From: Fulvivirga sediminis
GTDB taxonomy: Bacteria; Bacteroidota; Bacteroidia; Cytophagales; Cyclobacteriaceae
Reading direction: 5' to 3'
DNA length: 33,430 bases
Assembly: GCF_016757215.1 (NCBI RefSeq)
Contig: NZ_JAESIY010000010.1
Location: 186,564 to 219,993, forward strand
The notes below the pieces were generated by a model. That model searched no databases. It saw only the letters and a program-made list of their open reading frames with translations, and had not been told where the DNA came from. Shown here piece by piece: positions 31,441-33,430 of the stretch; the first letter of the stretch is position 1, and each line of letters begins with the position of its first letter. The translations under genes and the position numbers were made by a program.

Positions 31441-33430
31441 ATGAAAAATTTAATCACAAAAACCATTTTGCAGATCCTTTTTGCGTTGGTCTGTACCTTA
31501 TCTTATGCTCAAATATCTTTAGTGAAGGACCAATTTTACGGCTCTTTTTATCCATCTGAGTATACTTATGACTATAAGTTTACGCAAACAGATGAGGCTG
31601 TTTATATCAGCGGAAGTCAAGCAATTCTTAGAACTGATGGAACAGAAACAGGAACTTATATTATGGAAAGTACCTCTACTGCTGATTTCTTTAGCTTAGA
31701 AAATTATGTGTATTACAGAGATGACTATGCTTCTTATGATGTCTATAAGAGTGATGGTAGAGCATATGCTTCTAGTTTGTTTCGATCATACTATTCTGAT
31801 ACCGTATATAACTTTTGGGGTACGGTGTTCTCGGAAGAGATAGCCGTGGTGGGGATTGTAAGTAACAATGAAGGTTTTGTAAGTATTATTTATCCTGATG
31901 GTACTAATAAGGATTATCATGGCCATTATAGTTGGGCTACTCGGCCTTATGTTTTTGGCGATGAGGTGTATTATAGAGGTACTACAGATTCTACCTTATA
32001 TGGCATATATCGGATAAAAGATAAAGAGCAAGAGCTCCTTGGTTATACGCCGGAAAAACTCAGTTATTATGAACCTTTTGAGGTGGTCGAAATAGGCGAT
32101 GACGTGTATAGTTTAATAGTAAGTGATAAGACTAATGACTATTCAGATGGGCAATATACAGAATTATGGAAGGTGAATGAAAATGATATTGAACTCATTT
32201 CTACGTTTCCTGATAACTTGATAATCGACGAATATGTAAAAGTAGGTGATTTTAGTTTTTTCAAATTTGCAGAACATGATTATAATGATGGTCACATATT
32301 AGGCTATCAAGTATGGATTTCTGACGGAACGGCTGAAGGAACTAAGAAATTTATGACTGGCAAGGCTAACCTGATAGGAGGGGATGCTAAGCTTTTTGTA
32401 AGTAATGACAAGGGCTTTTGGAGTTATGATGTGCTTACAGGTGCCAGGGAATATCTTGATTCTAAAGGACTTGAGAAACATGATTTGAATCATCAGTATG
32501 GAGATCAGATTTATTTTTGGAAAAATAATGGTCACAAGGTTGAGCTATGGACTACTGATGGTACCTCTAAAGGTACTAAAATGATTTTCAGAAATAAGGT
32601 TAATATGCTTGTTTATGAGCCGTCAGCAGTGCATGATGGTATGGTGCTTTTTGTAGCAGAACATTACCCTACTAGTCCTGATGAATATGATCCTGACCTA
32701 GATTATGGCGCGGAAATATACAGATATCCTATTGGAGTGAGTAGGGTGATGTCTTTTACGCAGGGAAAAAAAAATAACGGAGGTAAGATACCTGAAGAGC
32801 GTAGTGATGCAGGTAATACCTTGGCTAACCCTCAGGAAAATAATGATTATAACTTTGTGGCTCTGGGTTTTGGAGGAAGCATTACTTTAGAGCTGGCTAG
32901 TAAGGTTTGGGATGACGGCACAGCAGAGCCGGATATGATCCTAGTAGAAACCAGCTATGGTAGGGCCGATCAATACTGTTATTCTGATGAGGATAATAAT
33001 TATCCTGAGCAAGCTTTTGTAGAAGTGTCAGAAGACGGCATCAGCTGGTATAGTTTACCTAACCTTTATTGTAGAACATCTTTTATTGATATTAAGCCAG
33101 CCGTAGACCAGGGTATGGAATATGCCCGTTACATTAAAATAACTGATGCTTCCAATAGCTCACTCTTTCCCCCCTCAGCAGATGGGTATGATGTAGATGG
33201 AATAATTATTAACAGGGAGATAGTAGAAGCAGCTAGTAAGGCGCTTGTTGATGCTCGTATAGCAAGCAATGATTTGACTAATGGCTTCAATCCTGCCTTT
33301 TTCAATACTTTGCCTAATGAAGAGGAAGAGTCTTCTAATGGCGTTTCAGCTTTGAAAGCCTATCCTAACCCTATAACCCAAGGTCTGGTTACTCTTAGTG
33401 TATCTATGGATGTAGCCCAAAAAGGAAGCA
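31441..33430 (+). CDS. Type IX-secreted protein with ELWxTDGTxxGT repeats (3' end outside window)
   Basis: The frame stays open from the ATG at 31441 to the window edge (663 codons plus one base), so the gene is cut there. A signal peptide (about 1-23, MKNLITKTILQILFALVCTLSYAQ) leads into a region with repeated TDGTxxGT motifs: LRTDGTETGTYIM, WISDGTAEGTKKFM and LWTTDGTSKGTKMIF. These are typical of Bacteroidota propeller-like surface proteins. A beta-sandwich-like part follows (about 465-590, with NNDYNFVALGFGGSITLEL and YARYIKITDAS). The last visible stretch, ALKAYPNPITQGLVTLSVS, is the start of a type IX secretion sorting domain, so only about 60 residues should be missing. It is expected to be exported to the surface or medium. 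The substrate or role is unknown. Confidence 0.88.
   Translation, partial: MKNLITKTILQILFALVCTLSYAQISLVKDQFYGSFYPSEYTYDYKFTQTDEAVYISGSQAILRTDGTETGTYIMESTSTADFFSLENYVYYRDDYASYDVYKSDGRAYASSLFRSYYSDTVYNFWGTVFSEEIAVVGIVSNNEGFVSIIYPDGTNKDYHGHYSWATRPYVFGDEVYYRGTTDSTLYGIYRIKDKEQELLGYTPEKLSYYEPFEVVEIGDDVYSLIVSDKTNDYSDGQYTELWKVNENDIELISTFPDNLIIDEYVKVGDFSFFKFAEHDYNDGHILGYQVWISDGTAEGTKKFMTGKANLIGGDAKLFVSNDKGFWSYDVLTGAREYLDSKGLEKHDLNHQYGDQIYFWKNNGHKVELWTTDGTSKGTKMIFRNKVNMLVYEPSAVHDGMVLFVAEHYPTSPDEYDPDLDYGAEIYRYPIGVSRVMSFTQGKKNNGGKIPEERSDAGNTLANPQENNDYNFVALGFGGSITLELASKVWDDGTAEPDMILVETSYGRADQYCYSDEDNNYPEQAFVEVSEDGISWYSLPNLYCRTSFIDIKPAVDQGMEYARYIKITDASNSSLFPPSADGYDVDGIIINREIVEAASKALVDARIASNDLTNGFNPAFFNTLPNEEEESSNGVSALKAYPNPITQGLVTLSVSMDVAQKGS

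Noticed and set aside
31253-31444. 63-codon open frame on the plus strand before the exported protein gene
   Set aside because: It overlaps the start of the well-supported secreted protein, has no recognisable motif, and probably covers the promoter/5' leader.
1-33430. tRNA, rRNA, CRISPR arrays, insertion sequences
   Set aside because: I saw no T-loop/anticodon patterns, no regularly spaced repeats, and no transposase frames or terminal inverted repeats.

Overview
The window looks like a chromosomal segment of a Bacteroidota bacterium, most likely a Cytophagales-type marine or soil gliding relative. The reasons are the low G+C content with very AT-rich intergenic DNA, promoter-like TAnnTTTG boxes and no strong Shine-Dalgarno sequences. 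Further reasons are SCSDDD-type lipoprotein signals, YPNP-type type IX secretion sorting signals, a periplasmic beta-propeller histidine kinase, and an arginine cluster that uses an acetyl/succinylornithine carbamoyltransferase. The species cannot be named from the sequence alone.

Layout. (1) 1-3755: a peptide export locus. A 24-codon gene (minus strand) encodes a double-glycine leader peptide. It is divergent from a C39-peptidase ABC transporter and a HlyD-type adaptor that are translationally close. (2) 4321-6961: a PixA/AidA-like protein is coupled to a TPR sensor histidine kinase and followed by a decayed fragment of a second kinase C-terminus. (3) 6968-10035 (minus): a MarR regulator and a YceI protein with two strong dyads in their control regions, a small RRM protein, and an endonuclease V/TrmN6 pair. 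(4) 10156-15454 (plus): a formate/one-carbon block of formate-THF ligase, FdhD, a small protein and a YdeP-type molybdopterin oxidoreductase. (5) 15548-16326: a broken PKD-type lipoprotein gene. (6) 16530-19520: a 996-residue propeller histidine kinase. (7) 19725-20596 (minus): an overlapping winged-helix/membrane-protein pair of unknown role. (8) 20896-30528 (minus): a tightly packed arginine operon read GNAT-argG-argC-proC-argD-argF'-argB-argE-argH, plus a lipoprotein. It is preceded by a GC-rich, fold-prone leader region. (9) 31441 to the window end: the start of a T9SS-exported protein, cut by the window edge.

How the genes work together. The arginine operon covers every step from N-acetylglutamate to arginine by the route in which carbamoylation happens on acylated ornithine and the deacylase acts on acylcitrulline. 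The only missing enzyme is the first acyltransferase, and the leading GNAT gene is the natural candidate for it. The formate block would link formate activation to tetrahydrofolate with a formate-dehydrogenase-like oxidoreductase and its maturation factor. The most interesting and least conventional items are the mini double-glycine peptide beside its dedicated exporter, the zinc-finger-like GNAT, the structured region upstream of the arg operon, and the two gene ruins (kinase tail and PKD lipoprotein).
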